From Mesorhizobium sp. B4-1-4 (GTDB taxonomy: Bacteria; Pseudomonadota; Alphaproteobacteria; Rhizobiales; Rhizobiaceae), in the NCBI RefSeq assembly GCF_006439395.2, contig NZ_CP083950.1, forward strand, positions 2,790,001 to 2,854,000: 64,000 nucleotides of DNA, read 5' to 3'. Shown here piece after piece: positions 34,374 through 42,612 of the stretch; the first letter of the stretch is position 1; the number at the start of each line of letters is the position of its first letter. The notes under the pieces are model-generated. The model searched no databases. It had not been told where the DNA came from and was given only the letters and a program-made list of their open reading frames with translations. The translations under genes and the position numbers were made by a program.

Positions 34374-35678
34374 CTATCGTTTTGCCGCGGCGAACGTGAC
34401 CGCCCGCCGCCGCCACGAACCCGGTAGACTGTCGTGCTGCTGGTCCGGATGCTCGATGTTCCACATGCGGTGATGCGTGAAATACCATGATGCCGCGAGC
34501 ACGAAGGTCTCGGAGACCGCCGAACCCAGCAGCGCCCAGGGTGGAGAGGCGATCGCCAGCAGGATCGCGATCAGCGCCAACCCGACGATCGCGCCGCCCA
34601 TCGTGATGAAGGCGACGATCCGGAAATCGCCGAGGATTTCGAGGACGATGCGGGGCATGATGTAAAGCATGATCGGGACGAAATTCGCGATCACGAAAAG
34701 CCCGATGAACCCGACCGAGGCATCCTGGAGAGCCTGGGATTTCACCATCGGCAGGACGAACATGACAGCGCATCCATAGACCAGGCCGCCCAGCCCCATG
34801 ACGAGCGACCAGATCTTGGCCTGCGCCCAGACACGGCTTGTTTCATTGTGCTGCATGAGCTTGGCCAGCTCTGGCTGCGTCATGTTCACGAAGGCAAGGC
34901 TGATGATGCGCAGCGGCGCAAAGAACACCAGCACTGCCGCCAGCGGTGCGTAGGCGGCAGGCCCGGCAATGCCCGCGACCAGCAGCGCCAGGCATTGTCC
35001 CTGGATGTTGGTGGTGGTCGCGCTGAAGGCCGACCAGCACAGCTGGCGCCAGAGCCTGGCATAGCGCCGCCGCGTCGGCATGCGGAAGCTGATGCGAAGC
35101 GTGCGGCGTGCCAGCCGGACCAGGACGAGGATACCAACCAGATTTGCCGCGGTAAGCGCGTAGAACGTGGCCTGCAGCCCATCCTTTGCAAACCAGATCG
35201 TCAGCCCGGCCAACACGGTGCCGGAGATTGTGAAGACGGCATCGCTGATGGAGACGATCACCTGCAGGCGGCGCGCGAAGAATGCCGTGCGCATGTGGCT
35301 GCGCAGCGACCAGGCGCCGACGAAGCAACCGGCGGCGATGCCGCTTGGGTCGCCCAGCAAATGCATCAGGACAGCCGTGCCTATCGCCATCAGCAATGCC
35401 ACGACCAGCGCCGCCGTTCCGAAAGCCACGTCATGGGCGTCGACGCCGGCGCTGTTGGTGCTCTTGCCCATCCATATCGAGGCGGGAACGGCTGTCAGCG
35501 ACCTGATGTAGGACAGGCCGACCCCGCCCATCACCATGGCGATGGCGAACAGGCCGTAGCCTTGCGCCGACAGCAGATGCAGCAGCATGATGTTGAGGGC
35601 AAAGTGAAAGCCGCTCTGCATCGCCTCGCCGCCGATCATCAGCACGAGCCGCCGCACAAGATGGCCAGGAAATTTCAC
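34374..35678 (-). CDS. Polysaccharide flippase (Wzx/MATE-like)
   Basis: A 434-residue inner-membrane protein with about 12 hydrophobic segments. It opens with KFPGHLVRRLVLMIGGEAMQ and includes IAMVMGGVGLSYIRSLTAVP and FFAPLRIISLAFVNMTQPEL. The family translocates lipid-linked repeat units across the inner membrane. Its start overlaps the stop of the upstream glycosyltransferase by four bases. Confidence 0.85.
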   Translation of the reverse strand: MKFPGHLVRRLVLMIGGEAMQSGFHFALNIMLLHLLSAQGYGLFAIAMVMGGVGLSYIRSLTAVPASIWMGKSTNSAGVDAHDVAFGTAALVVALLMAIGTAVLMHLLGDPSGIAAGCFVGAWSLRSHMRTAFFARRLQVIVSISDAVFTISGTVLAGLTIWFAKDGLQATFYALTAANLVGILVLVRLARRTLRISFRMPTRRRYARLWRQLCWSAFSATTTNIQGQCLALLVAGIAGPAAYAPLAAVLVFFAPLRIISLAFVNMTQPELAKLMQHNETSRVWAQAKIWSLVMGLGGLVYGCAVMFVLPMVKSQALQDASVGFIGLFVIANFVPIMLYIMPRIVLEILGDFRIVAFITMGGAIVGLALIAILLAIASPPWALLGSAVSETFVLAASWYFTHHRMWNIEHPDQQHDSLPGSWRRRAVTFAAAKR

Positions 35679-36844
35679 GGCCGTGTCTCCGCCTGGCGGG
35701 CGGTTGCCGCCCTGGCCGGCCTTGCCATGGCTGCTTTCAGTTTGTCGGCGGCGATGGCGGTGATCGCGGCCGCGGCGACCGGCTCGCTGAAGACCGCCTC
35801 GTAGCGCTTGCGCCCGGCAGCGACAAAACCGCGCCAGGTTTCGGGCCGCAGGACGATCTCCTGCAATTTCGCGGCAAGGGCGGCTGCGTCGCCAGGCGGA
35901 ACGTGCCAGCCGGTCTCGCCGTCGGCGACCACTTCGACCAGCCCGCCGATCGCCGACACCAGCGGCGGGCGGCCATGGGCCATCGCCTCGATGGCGACGC
36001 GGCCGAGCGATTCCGGGCGCCGCGACGGCACGGTGACGATGTCGGCCCAGCGATAATGTTCGGACGGGTCCGGTATGAACGGCAACACGCTGACCCGCTC
36101 GGTGAGTCCCATGCCGCCGACCAGTTCGGCGAGCGCACGCTCGCGCTCGACGCTTTCGAAGGCGCCGCCGACCAGCCGCACCTCGATCCTCGACTTCAGC
36201 TCCGCCGGCAGCGAGGCGATCGCTTCCAGCAGCACTTCCTGGCCCTTGATCCTGTTGACGCGGCCAAGCAGCAGCACGCGCAGCGGGCGCTTGCCGTCAT
36301 AGGTTAGCGCTTCGGCCGCCGCCGGACCGGCAACGCCATTATAGACGACATGGGAGCGCGCCGATCCGGGATCGCCGAACGCGGCGCGCGTCGCCTTCGA
36401 GTTGAAGATGAGATCGGCATGGCTCCAATGCATCAACCCGACGAGGATCCGGCGCAGCACGCCTTCGGGAATTTCGTGGATGTGCAGCAATGCCTTGGTG
36501 GGCAGCAAGCGCGAGGCCAGCGCATAGTCGGCGACGATCGAAGTGTTGACGTAGACGAGGTCACAATCGCGCAGGCGTCGCCATGCCCGCCACACCGCGA
36601 CCGGCAGCCGCGCCATCTCGATTGTGGCGAGGCGCGCCATGGCCTGGCGCCTCAGCACCCAGAGCGGCTCGAAGACGATGCGGCTGGCGTGAGGTTCCAG
36701 GATCTTTACGATCGGCCCGCTGCGCGGCAGGACCACCTCGATGTCGGCGGACGGAAACGCGGCGCGCAACGCGGCGACGCTCTCCGCGAAGCTGCGGTCG
36801 GAGCCATAGAGCTCATAGCCCTGATGGACGCATGCAATCCGCAT
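35675..36844 (-). CDS. Glycosyltransferase family 4
   Basis: About 389 residues with the two Rossmann halves of GT-B enzymes. VLLLGRVNRIKGQEVLLEAI is the nucleotide-sugar domain start, and PSRRPESLGRVAIEAMAHGR carries the E-x7-E donor-site motif. It probably adds a sugar to the lipid-linked repeat unit. Two ATGs (36856, 36844) are possible; MRIACVHQGYELYG from 36844 fits the family. First gene of the minus-strand operon running to 31886. Confidence 0.87.
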   Translation of the reverse strand: MRIACVHQGYELYGSDRSFAESVAALRAAFPSADIEVVLPRSGPIVKILEPHASRIVFEPLWVLRRQAMARLATIEMARLPVAVWRAWRRLRDCDLVYVNTSIVADYALASRLLPTKALLHIHEIPEGVLRRILVGLMHWSHADLIFNSKATRAAFGDPGSARSHVVYNGVAGPAAAEALTYDGKRPLRVLLLGRVNRIKGQEVLLEAIASLPAELKSRIEVRLVGGAFESVERERALAELVGGMGLTERVSVLPFIPDPSEHYRWADIVTVPSRRPESLGRVAIEAMAHGRPPLVSAIGGLVEVVADGETGWHVPPGDAAALAAKLQEIVLRPETWRGFVAAGRKRYEAVFSEPVAAAAITAIAADKLKAAMARPARAATARQAETRP

Positions 36845-37285
36845 ATTCCCAAGCATCTTTCTGCCAGGGGAAGTTTGACGATCCCCGCCGCCTGACCGTA
36901 CAGGCGACTGGAAATCTCAAGCCCAACACCCCTTTGGACTTTCACTGGTTGCCGGTATGGCCATGAAGCGGATGTCGAATCCGGATCACCACACCAATTC
37001 TGCACGTCCTCCGCCGATTCTGACGCACAGAAATTCCCTGAGCAAGGATCATGCCGGGCCTGATTTCTCCGTCTGGTGGTCGCCAGGGCCGGCAATGCCT
37101 CGTTTCGATACACATACGTGCGGAAAGTTGACCGATAGTGAAACAACGCGGGCGTCCGGAAGAAATATTTTACAACCCGGGTGCAATAATCGCCGGGTCG
37201 GAGCTGGCAGGCATGTTGCATGGCCAGCTTTTGAGATCAGACAGCCCCGCACCGCGGATCGAGCGGACTTGAAAGCGCAACGGCC
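36845..37285. promoter_or_regulatory. Divergent promoter region of the polysaccharide cluster
   Basis: A 441-base gene-free gap between two divergent glycosyltransferase genes. A TTGACC at about 37127 could be a -35 element for the rightward gene, followed by an AT-richer stretch (GAAATATTTTACAA near 37162). No strong palindrome was noticed. It presumably holds promoters for both operons. Confidence 0.45.
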
Positions 37286-38455
37286 ATGAAATCGGAAAAG
37301 CCCTCCATCCTGATCCTGGGAACGCGCGGCATCCCCGCGGCCCATGGCGGCTTCGAAACCTTCGCCGAGAAGCTGGCGCTTTTTCTTGTCGGACGCGGCT
37401 GGAGGGTCGGAGTCTATTGTCAGGACGAGGTTGCACGGGTCGACCAGAGGGTGCGCGTCGCAAGCTGGAACGGCATCGACCTCATCCACATCCAGGTCGC
37501 CTCGAAAGGCCCACGCGCGACGCTGGAGTTCGACTGGCAATGCGTGCTCGACGCCGCCCGGCGGCCCGGCGTCTGCCTCGTGCTTGGCTATAATGGCGCG
37601 GTCTTCCTGACCTGGCTCAGGCTGATGCGGCGCAAGATCATCACCAACATGGACGGCATCGAGTGGCGCCGGCCCAAATGGGGTGCTGCGGCGCGCACAT
37701 GGTTCTGGCTCAACGAGTGGCTCGGCGCCTGGGCCTCGCACCGCCTGGTCGCCGACCATCCTGTGATCGCGGATCATCTGGCAACGCGCCGGCCGCGCAG
37801 CGCCATCGCCACCATCGCCTATGGCGCCGATCCGGTGACAGCGGCACCGGAGGCGCCGGTGCGCGCGCTCGGCCTCGAGCCCGGCAAATACCTGATCTCG
37901 ATCGCTCGCATCGAGCCCGACAACAACATCCTGCCCATCGTCGAGGCCTTCTGCAGCCAGAAGCGCGACATGAAGCTGGCGGTGCTGGGCACGCTTTCCG
38001 ATGCCATTCCCTACCATGTCGCCGTCCGCCAGGCGGCGAACGCCTCGGTCGTCCTGCCGGGCGCCATCTACGACCAGGCCACGGTGAAGGCGCTCAGGTT
38101 CCACGCCCGCGCCTATCTGCATGGCCACACGGTCGGCGGCACCAACCCGTCGCTGGTCGAGGCGCTGGCCGCCGGCAACATGGTGATCGCCCACGACAAC
38201 CCCTACAACAGATGGACCGCCGGCACCGCGGCCATCCACTTCACGGACACGCAAAGCTGCGCCGAGCGGATGCGCCAGGCGATGGAGGACGACGCCCTGG
38301 CCAAAGCCTGCGGCGAGGCCGCCAGGACGCGCGCCCGCGAAGCCTTCCGCTGGGAGGATGTCCTGCTTGCCTACGAGAATGAAGCCTACCGGCTTCTCGG
38401 CGCGACCGCGGCGCGGCCGGCCGCGATCGAGCGCCCCTCGCCCGGCGCCGTATGA
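37286..38455 (+). CDS. Glycosyltransferase (DUF1972/GT4 type)
   Basis: A 389-residue GT-B glycosyltransferase. The N-terminal DUF1972-like signature is ILGTRGIPAAHGGFETFAEK, and KIITNMDGIEWRRPKWGAAA follows. The donor domain has YLISIARIEPDNNILPIVEA and GGTNPSLVEALAAGNMVIAH. Related enzymes transfer rhamnose or similar sugars. Its stop overlaps the GH5 gene start by four bases. Confidence 0.88.
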   Translation: MKSEKPSILILGTRGIPAAHGGFETFAEKLALFLVGRGWRVGVYCQDEVARVDQRVRVASWNGIDLIHIQVASKGPRATLEFDWQCVLDAARRPGVCLVLGYNGAVFLTWLRLMRRKIITNMDGIEWRRPKWGAAARTWFWLNEWLGAWASHRLVADHPVIADHLATRRPRSAIATIAYGADPVTAAPEAPVRALGLEPGKYLISIARIEPDNNILPIVEAFCSQKRDMKLAVLGTLSDAIPYHVAVRQAANASVVLPGAIYDQATVKALRFHARAYLHGHTVGGTNPSLVEALAAGNMVIAHDNPYNRWTAGTAAIHFTDTQSCAERMRQAMEDDALAKACGEAARTRAREAFRWEDVLLAYENEAYRLLGATAARPAAIERPSPGAV

Positions 38456-39723
38456 CGGACTGGTCGCGGCGGCGGCTTCTGCGCACCGCGCTGTCGACGG
38501 CGCTGGTGCCCGCCGCGCTGGCGCCGCTTTCGCCCGTGGCGCCTGCCCTTGCCGCCGGCGGCGAGTGGCGTTTCCGCCGCGGCGTCAATGCCTGGCCGTG
38601 GTTCGCGCTGACGCGTGAATTCCCGGCGCCACGCACCGACTATGACTGGCCGCCCTTCCAGCCGCAGCGGCCGGCGCCGACACCGGACGATCTCCACCGG
38701 CTGCGCGAGACCGGGCTCGACTTCATCCGCCTGCCCGTCGATCCCGGCCCGTTCCTGGCGGCCGACGCCGCCACGCGCGGCAAGCTGCTGGACATGCTGG
38801 ACGCGGCCGTCGCCGCCGCGCTCGACGCCGGTCTCGGCATCATCGTCAACGTCCAGGCCAATGGCGCCACCCATTACTGGAACCCCGACCGCATGGTCTC
38901 GAGCACCGCCGCGCCCGAATTCGAAGCCTATCGCGGGCTGGTCGGGGAACTGGCCGGCAGGCTGGAACGGTTCCAGCCGGGCATGGTGGCGCTGGAGCCG
39001 GTCAACGAGCCGCCGCAATCCTGCGATTCCAACGTCTGGTCGCAGGTCCAGGCAGCCCTTCTGACGACGGCCAGAGCGTCGTCCCATGGCTTGCCGCTGG
39101 TCGTCACCGGCGGCTGCGGCTCGATGGTGGGCGGGCTGGCAGCACTCGATCCGGCGCCGCTGGCCGCCTTCGAGCCGATCCTGTTCACCTTCCATTTCTA
39201 CGAACCCTATCTGTTCAGCCACCAAGGCGCGCCCTGGATGCGCGAACCCGTCTACCGCGCGCTCAACAACGTGCCGTGGCCGGCATCCGCCGGCTCGCTC
39301 GAGCGGACGCTGGCCTCCGTCAGGGCGCGCATGGCCGAGGATACCGAGACCACGGACGAGGCCAAGAAAGCCGCCTATGCGCAAACCGAACGTGTGCTGA
39401 AGGTCTATTTCGATGCCCGGCCCGACCGCTGGTTCATCGACAAATATCTGAGCCAGGCGCGCGACTGGGCCGACAGCCACGGCATTGCGCCGGAGCGCGT
39501 CATCATGGGCGAATTCGGCGCGCTGCGCACCGACGCCCGCTACACCGCCGCGCCCAACCCCGACCGCGCCCGCTACATTTCCGATGTCAGGCAAAGCGCC
39601 GAATCGTTCGGCTTCCCCTGGGCCTTCTGGGACCTCTTCGACGGCATGGGCATGATGGACGACACCACGCGGGCGCTGGATCCGGCGATGGTCGAGGCGC
39701 TTGGGTTGAGGATGGCGGAGTAG
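38452..39723 (+). CDS. Glycoside hydrolase family 5 (cellulase-like), Tat-exported
   Basis: A 423-residue secreted hydrolase. The N-terminus WSRRRLLRTALSTALVPAAL is a twin-arginine-like signal. The (beta/alpha)8 barrel has RRGVNAWPWFA, the acid/base Glu in MVALEPVNEPPQ and the nucleophile Glu in RVIMGEFGALR. It probably trims the polysaccharide in the periplasm, a common companion of exopolysaccharide and cellulose clusters. The palindromic element with the GIY-YIG gene begins 36 bases after its stop. Confidence 0.88.
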   Translation: MTDWSRRRLLRTALSTALVPAALAPLSPVAPALAAGGEWRFRRGVNAWPWFALTREFPAPRTDYDWPPFQPQRPAPTPDDLHRLRETGLDFIRLPVDPGPFLAADAATRGKLLDMLDAAVAAALDAGLGIIVNVQANGATHYWNPDRMVSSTAAPEFEAYRGLVGELAGRLERFQPGMVALEPVNEPPQSCDSNVWSQVQAALLTTARASSHGLPLVVTGGCGSMVGGLAALDPAPLAAFEPILFTFHFYEPYLFSHQGAPWMREPVYRALNNVPWPASAGSLERTLASVRARMAEDTETTDEAKKAAYAQTERVLKVYFDARPDRWFIDKYLSQARDWADSHGIAPERVIMGEFGALRTDARYTAAPNPDRARYISDVRQSAESFGFPWAFWDLFDGMGMMDDTTRALDPAMVEALGLRMAE

Positions 39724-39759
39724 TGGTAGCGCTGACCGCGGAGATTGACCGAAACCTTC

Positions 39760-39854
39760 CCGCGCTTCGTCATCCTAGGGCGTAGCAAGGAGCGAAGCGA
39801 CGCGGCGCAGACCCTAGGATCCATGCCGCGACGTCGACCAAGGGATGCAGCGGT
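39760..39854. repeat. Left arm of GIY-YIG palindromic element
   Basis: About 95 bases reading CGCGCTTCGTCATCCTAGGG ... ACCCTAGGATCCATGCCG ... GGATGCAGCGGT. The same sequence occurs inverted at 40192-41284 (split by an IS), with only about six mismatches in the outer 80 bases. The outer half is itself a hairpin (CATCCTAGGG ... CCCTAGGATC). The arms are the same type as those of short copies A and B. Confidence 0.85.
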
Positions 39855-39894
39855 CAAGAATAGTCACCCGAACCAACGGGAGTCAAAGTCACGC

Positions 39895-40182
39895 ATGACG
39901 GGATATGTCTATATGACAGCGAGCCAAAAGCGCGGCACGATCTATATCGGCGTCACCAATGACCTCGGGCGCCGTATGCCCGAGCATAAGTCTGGCCAAG
40001 GCGCACGCTTCACGGGCCGCTACGGCGTGCAACGTCTTGTTTGGTACGAGGAATATTTCGACATCACTGACGCTATCCAGCGCGAAAAGTCGCTGAAGCG
40101 CTGGCCACGCCAATGGAAGATCGACTTGATCGAAAAGACCAATCCCGAGTGGTTCGAGCTTTTTCGCGGCACGGGATGGTGA
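39895..40182 (+). CDS. GIY-YIG nuclease, carried inside palindromic element
   Basis: A 95-residue single-domain GIY-YIG protein. GYVYMTASQKRGTIYIGVTN holds the GIY and YIG tripeptides, LGRRMPEHKSG the helix with the catalytic Arg region and AIQREKSLKRW the conserved Glu. No extra DNA-binding domain is visible. GGGAG lies 12 bases before the ATG. The gene lies entirely between two inverted arms of about 95 bases and its stop is ten bases from the right arm. The usual annotation is UPF0213-like; a role in moving the element is inferred. Confidence 0.85.
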   Translation: MTGYVYMTASQKRGTIYIGVTNDLGRRMPEHKSGQGARFTGRYGVQRLVWYEEYFDITDAIQREKSLKRWPRQWKIDLIEKTNPEWFELFRGTGW

Positions 40183-40228
40183 GCATTCTGCACCGCTGCA
40201 TCCTTCGGCCAACGTCCCGGCATGGATC

Positions 40229-41169
40229 CTAGGTGTTTAGTCCCGGCATTTGATGGACCGGGTCGAGTCTGAACCGTTCGGGCTCTTTTTTCCAGATTTT
40301 GCAGATGAACTCATAAGGCGTGAGGCCTTTGAGGGTCTTGAGCCTGCGTGCGAAATTGTAGGCTGAGATGAAGTCGGCGAGGTGTCGGCGCAGCTGATCG
40401 TGATCGTCATAGTGGAAGCACTTGACGGTCGCGTCCTTGATGGTTCGGTTCATCCGCTCGACCTGGCCGTTGGTCCAGGGATGGTTGATCTTGGTGAGCC
40501 GGTGCTCGATGCCATGGTCGGCGCAGACATCATCGAAGATATGCCGGGGGGCATGGCGGTCGCAGCTTCGGTTGGTGAACTGGATGCCGTTGTCGGTCAA
40601 AATGGTGTGGATGGCATAGGGCACGGCCGCGATCAGATCTCGCAGGAACTGGACCATCGTCATCTTGTCCGCCGTCGCGTGTAGCTGCGCATAGGCGAAC
40701 TTGGACGTCCGGTCGACGGCAACGAAGAGACGCAGCTTGCCCTCGGCGGTCTGCACATCGGCGATATCGATATGGAAATAGCCGATCGGATAGGCCTGAA
40801 ACTTTTTCTTGGCCGGCTTGTCACCATCCACCTGCGGCAATCGCGAAATACCATGGCGTTGAAGGCAACGATGCAAGGACGAGCGTGTCAGATGCGGGAT
40901 CGTCGGCTGAGACAATCATCCAGTGGCAGCAGCGTGTGCTTGCGAAAGGCGACGATGGCCGCCTCTTCCTCCACAGACAACACCGTCGACTTCGGGTCCT
41001 TGGGGCCTGTCGGAAGATCGGCGGTCGAGGTTCGGTTCTTCCACTTTCGAACCGTCTTCTGATCGATCCCGTAGCGCCTGGCCAGCGCCCTCAGGCTCTC
41101 TTGACTATTTTGTATTGCTCGACGGATTGCCTCTGTCGTCGTGGCGCGGCCGTGCAGAACTTGTCCCAT
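40229..41169 (-). pseudogene. IS481-family transposase, frameshifted
   Basis: The N-terminal part (41169 to 40888) has a helix-turn-helix region (RALARRYGIDQKTVRKWKNR) and ends after LPLDDCLSRRSRI. The C-terminal part, readable from about 40915, has the DDE integrase core: GYFHIDIADVQ (Asp), TILTDNGIQF (Asp) and NGQVERMNRTIKDA (Glu). The family expects a continuous link between LPLDDCL and PTIPHLTRSS; here a small deletion shifts the frame. Unless ribosomal frameshifting joins them the transposase is inactive. The stop codon TAG is provided by the target site CCTAGG. Confidence 0.82.
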
Positions 41170-41225
41170 AACCCATCCTTCCAGTCGGAAGAAAATATCG
41201 CACCATTAAAGCTCGGGATCAAACA
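40234..41225. mobile_element. IS481-type insertion sequence, 992 bp
   Basis: Ends are imperfect inverted repeats: TGTTTAGTCCCGGCATTTG on the left and TGTTTGATCCCGAGCTTTA when the right end is inverted. A 6-base direct repeat CCTAGG flanks it (40228-40233 and 41226-41231). It lies inside the right arm of the GIY-YIG palindromic element, and removing it restores that arm. Confidence 0.85.
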
Positions 41226-41258
41226 CCTAGGGTCTGCGCCGCGTCGCTTCGCTCCTTG

Positions 41259-42611
41259 CTACGCCCTAGGATGACGAAGCGCGGGGAGCGGCGTCGCCTG
41301 GCGCCCTCGCACCACCGCCCGCGCCGGGTACAGCGCCAGCGCGATCACCACGAACTTGGTCATCAGCGTTGTCTTCGACGCCAGGCTCTCGGAGGTGTTG
41401 AGCAGCATCAGCCAGCCCAGCATCGGCAGCCATATTCCCGGATGGCAGCGGCGTGCCACCTCATGCGTGAACAGCGCGAAACCGAACACCATCAACAGGG
41501 TGAAGAAAGCGCCCTGATAGAGAACCATGCGGATGATCGGGTTCTCGATGCCCTGTTCGAGGCCGCTGATGCGGCGCATACTCTCGACCAGGTCGATATC
41601 GGGCCCCACGATCAGGTCGCGCAGTTCCAGGTGCTGGAACAGATCGAACATCTCGACGCGGGCGTTGGCACTGCCTGAATCCGAAACGAAGCGCTCGAGC
41701 AGCGCGTCGAAGAAGCCGTATGAGGCCGCGAGCACGATGACGACCGGTATCAGCGCGGCGAGGATGAAGCCGAGCGCGGCGCCTAGCAGATTGACACGCC
41801 CCATGCGCAAGGTGCGCAGGCCCTGGATGAGGACATAGCAACCGCCGAGCATGATCGTCAGCACCATGGCGGAGCGGCCGCCGAAGGCGACGAGGGCCGC
41901 GCATTGCAGGCCGATCAGCCCAAGCCGCAGCGGCATCGACAGCGATTTCGAGCCGGAGAGCAGCGCCAGCACATAGATCGAGGTGATGGTGGCGTTGACG
42001 AGCGGATGCCCCTGAAGCGCTGTCGAGCGCAGATCGTTGGCGAACACCTCGCCGTCGAGGCGATACGGAAAGACCAGCGTCTTGGTCGCGAACTCAACCA
42101 GCGCCAGCAGCGCATTCGCCGTCATGATCACGTGTACCACCGTTTGCAGGCGGGCGAATGTCTTCTCGTCGTTCTCGCTGAGCATCAGCACCAGCAGCGC
42201 CGGCGTCACGAACGTGTCGATCATGCCGGCCATGCCGGGACGTTGCCGCACGATGACGACGACAAGCAGCACGATCGACATGACCGCCAGCAGCGCGCTG
42301 GCCGGTCGCCTGTCGGCGACGGTCACCACGTAACCCATCGGGTTGCCGAACGTGCAGGCGCGCCAGGCGAACATCAGCACGAGCAGATAGGTGGAGGGAT
42401 GGATCTTGGTGGCCGGATTGCCGGTCAGGCCGTCATAATTGTAACCCACCAGCCACAGCATGCCGCCCGAAATGCCGAACAGCAACGCCACCGCCGCGAC
42501 CAGGCCATAGCCGGTCACCCAGTCCATGGAATTGCCGGCGGCCGCCGGAACCGGAACGCCCCAGCCGGCTGCCGGGGTGGCGGCCCGGACGGCAGGCCGG
42601 CTGGCGGTCAT
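41259..42611 (-). CDS. Polysaccharide polymerase/O-antigen-ligase-like membrane protein
   Basis: A 450-residue inner-membrane protein with about 11 hydrophobic segments and a long periplasmic loop (ERFVSDSGSANARVEMFDLF and HLELRDLIVGPDIDLVESM). This is the layout of Wzy/EpsG/VpsF-type polymerases. It starts one base after the Wzz-like gene stop. The last nine residues (PALRHPRA and stop) come from the arm of the palindromic element, so the native C-terminus was replaced. Confidence 0.78.
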   Translation of the reverse strand: MTASRPAVRAATPAAGWGVPVPAAAGNSMDWVTGYGLVAAVALLFGISGGMLWLVGYNYDGLTGNPATKIHPSTYLLVLMFAWRACTFGNPMGYVVTVADRRPASALLAVMSIVLLVVVIVRQRPGMAGMIDTFVTPALLVLMLSENDEKTFARLQTVVHVIMTANALLALVEFATKTLVFPYRLDGEVFANDLRSTALQGHPLVNATITSIYVLALLSGSKSLSMPLRLGLIGLQCAALVAFGGRSAMVLTIMLGGCYVLIQGLRTLRMGRVNLLGAALGFILAALIPVVIVLAASYGFFDALLERFVSDSGSANARVEMFDLFQHLELRDLIVGPDIDLVESMRRISGLEQGIENPIIRMVLYQGAFFTLLMVFGFALFTHEVARRCHPGIWLPMLGWLMLLNTSESLASKTTLMTKFVVIALALYPARAVVRGRQATPLPALRHPRA

Positions 42612-42612
42612 G

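Larger units (their letters stand above)
40192..41284. repeat. Right arm of GIY-YIG palindromic element, split by an IS
   Basis: 40192-40233 and 41232-41284 together rebuild an inverted copy of 39760-39854. The IS481-type element (40234-41225) interrupts it at a CCTAGG, which is duplicated on both sides. The outer end also encodes the last residues of the polymerase-like protein. Confidence 0.82.
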
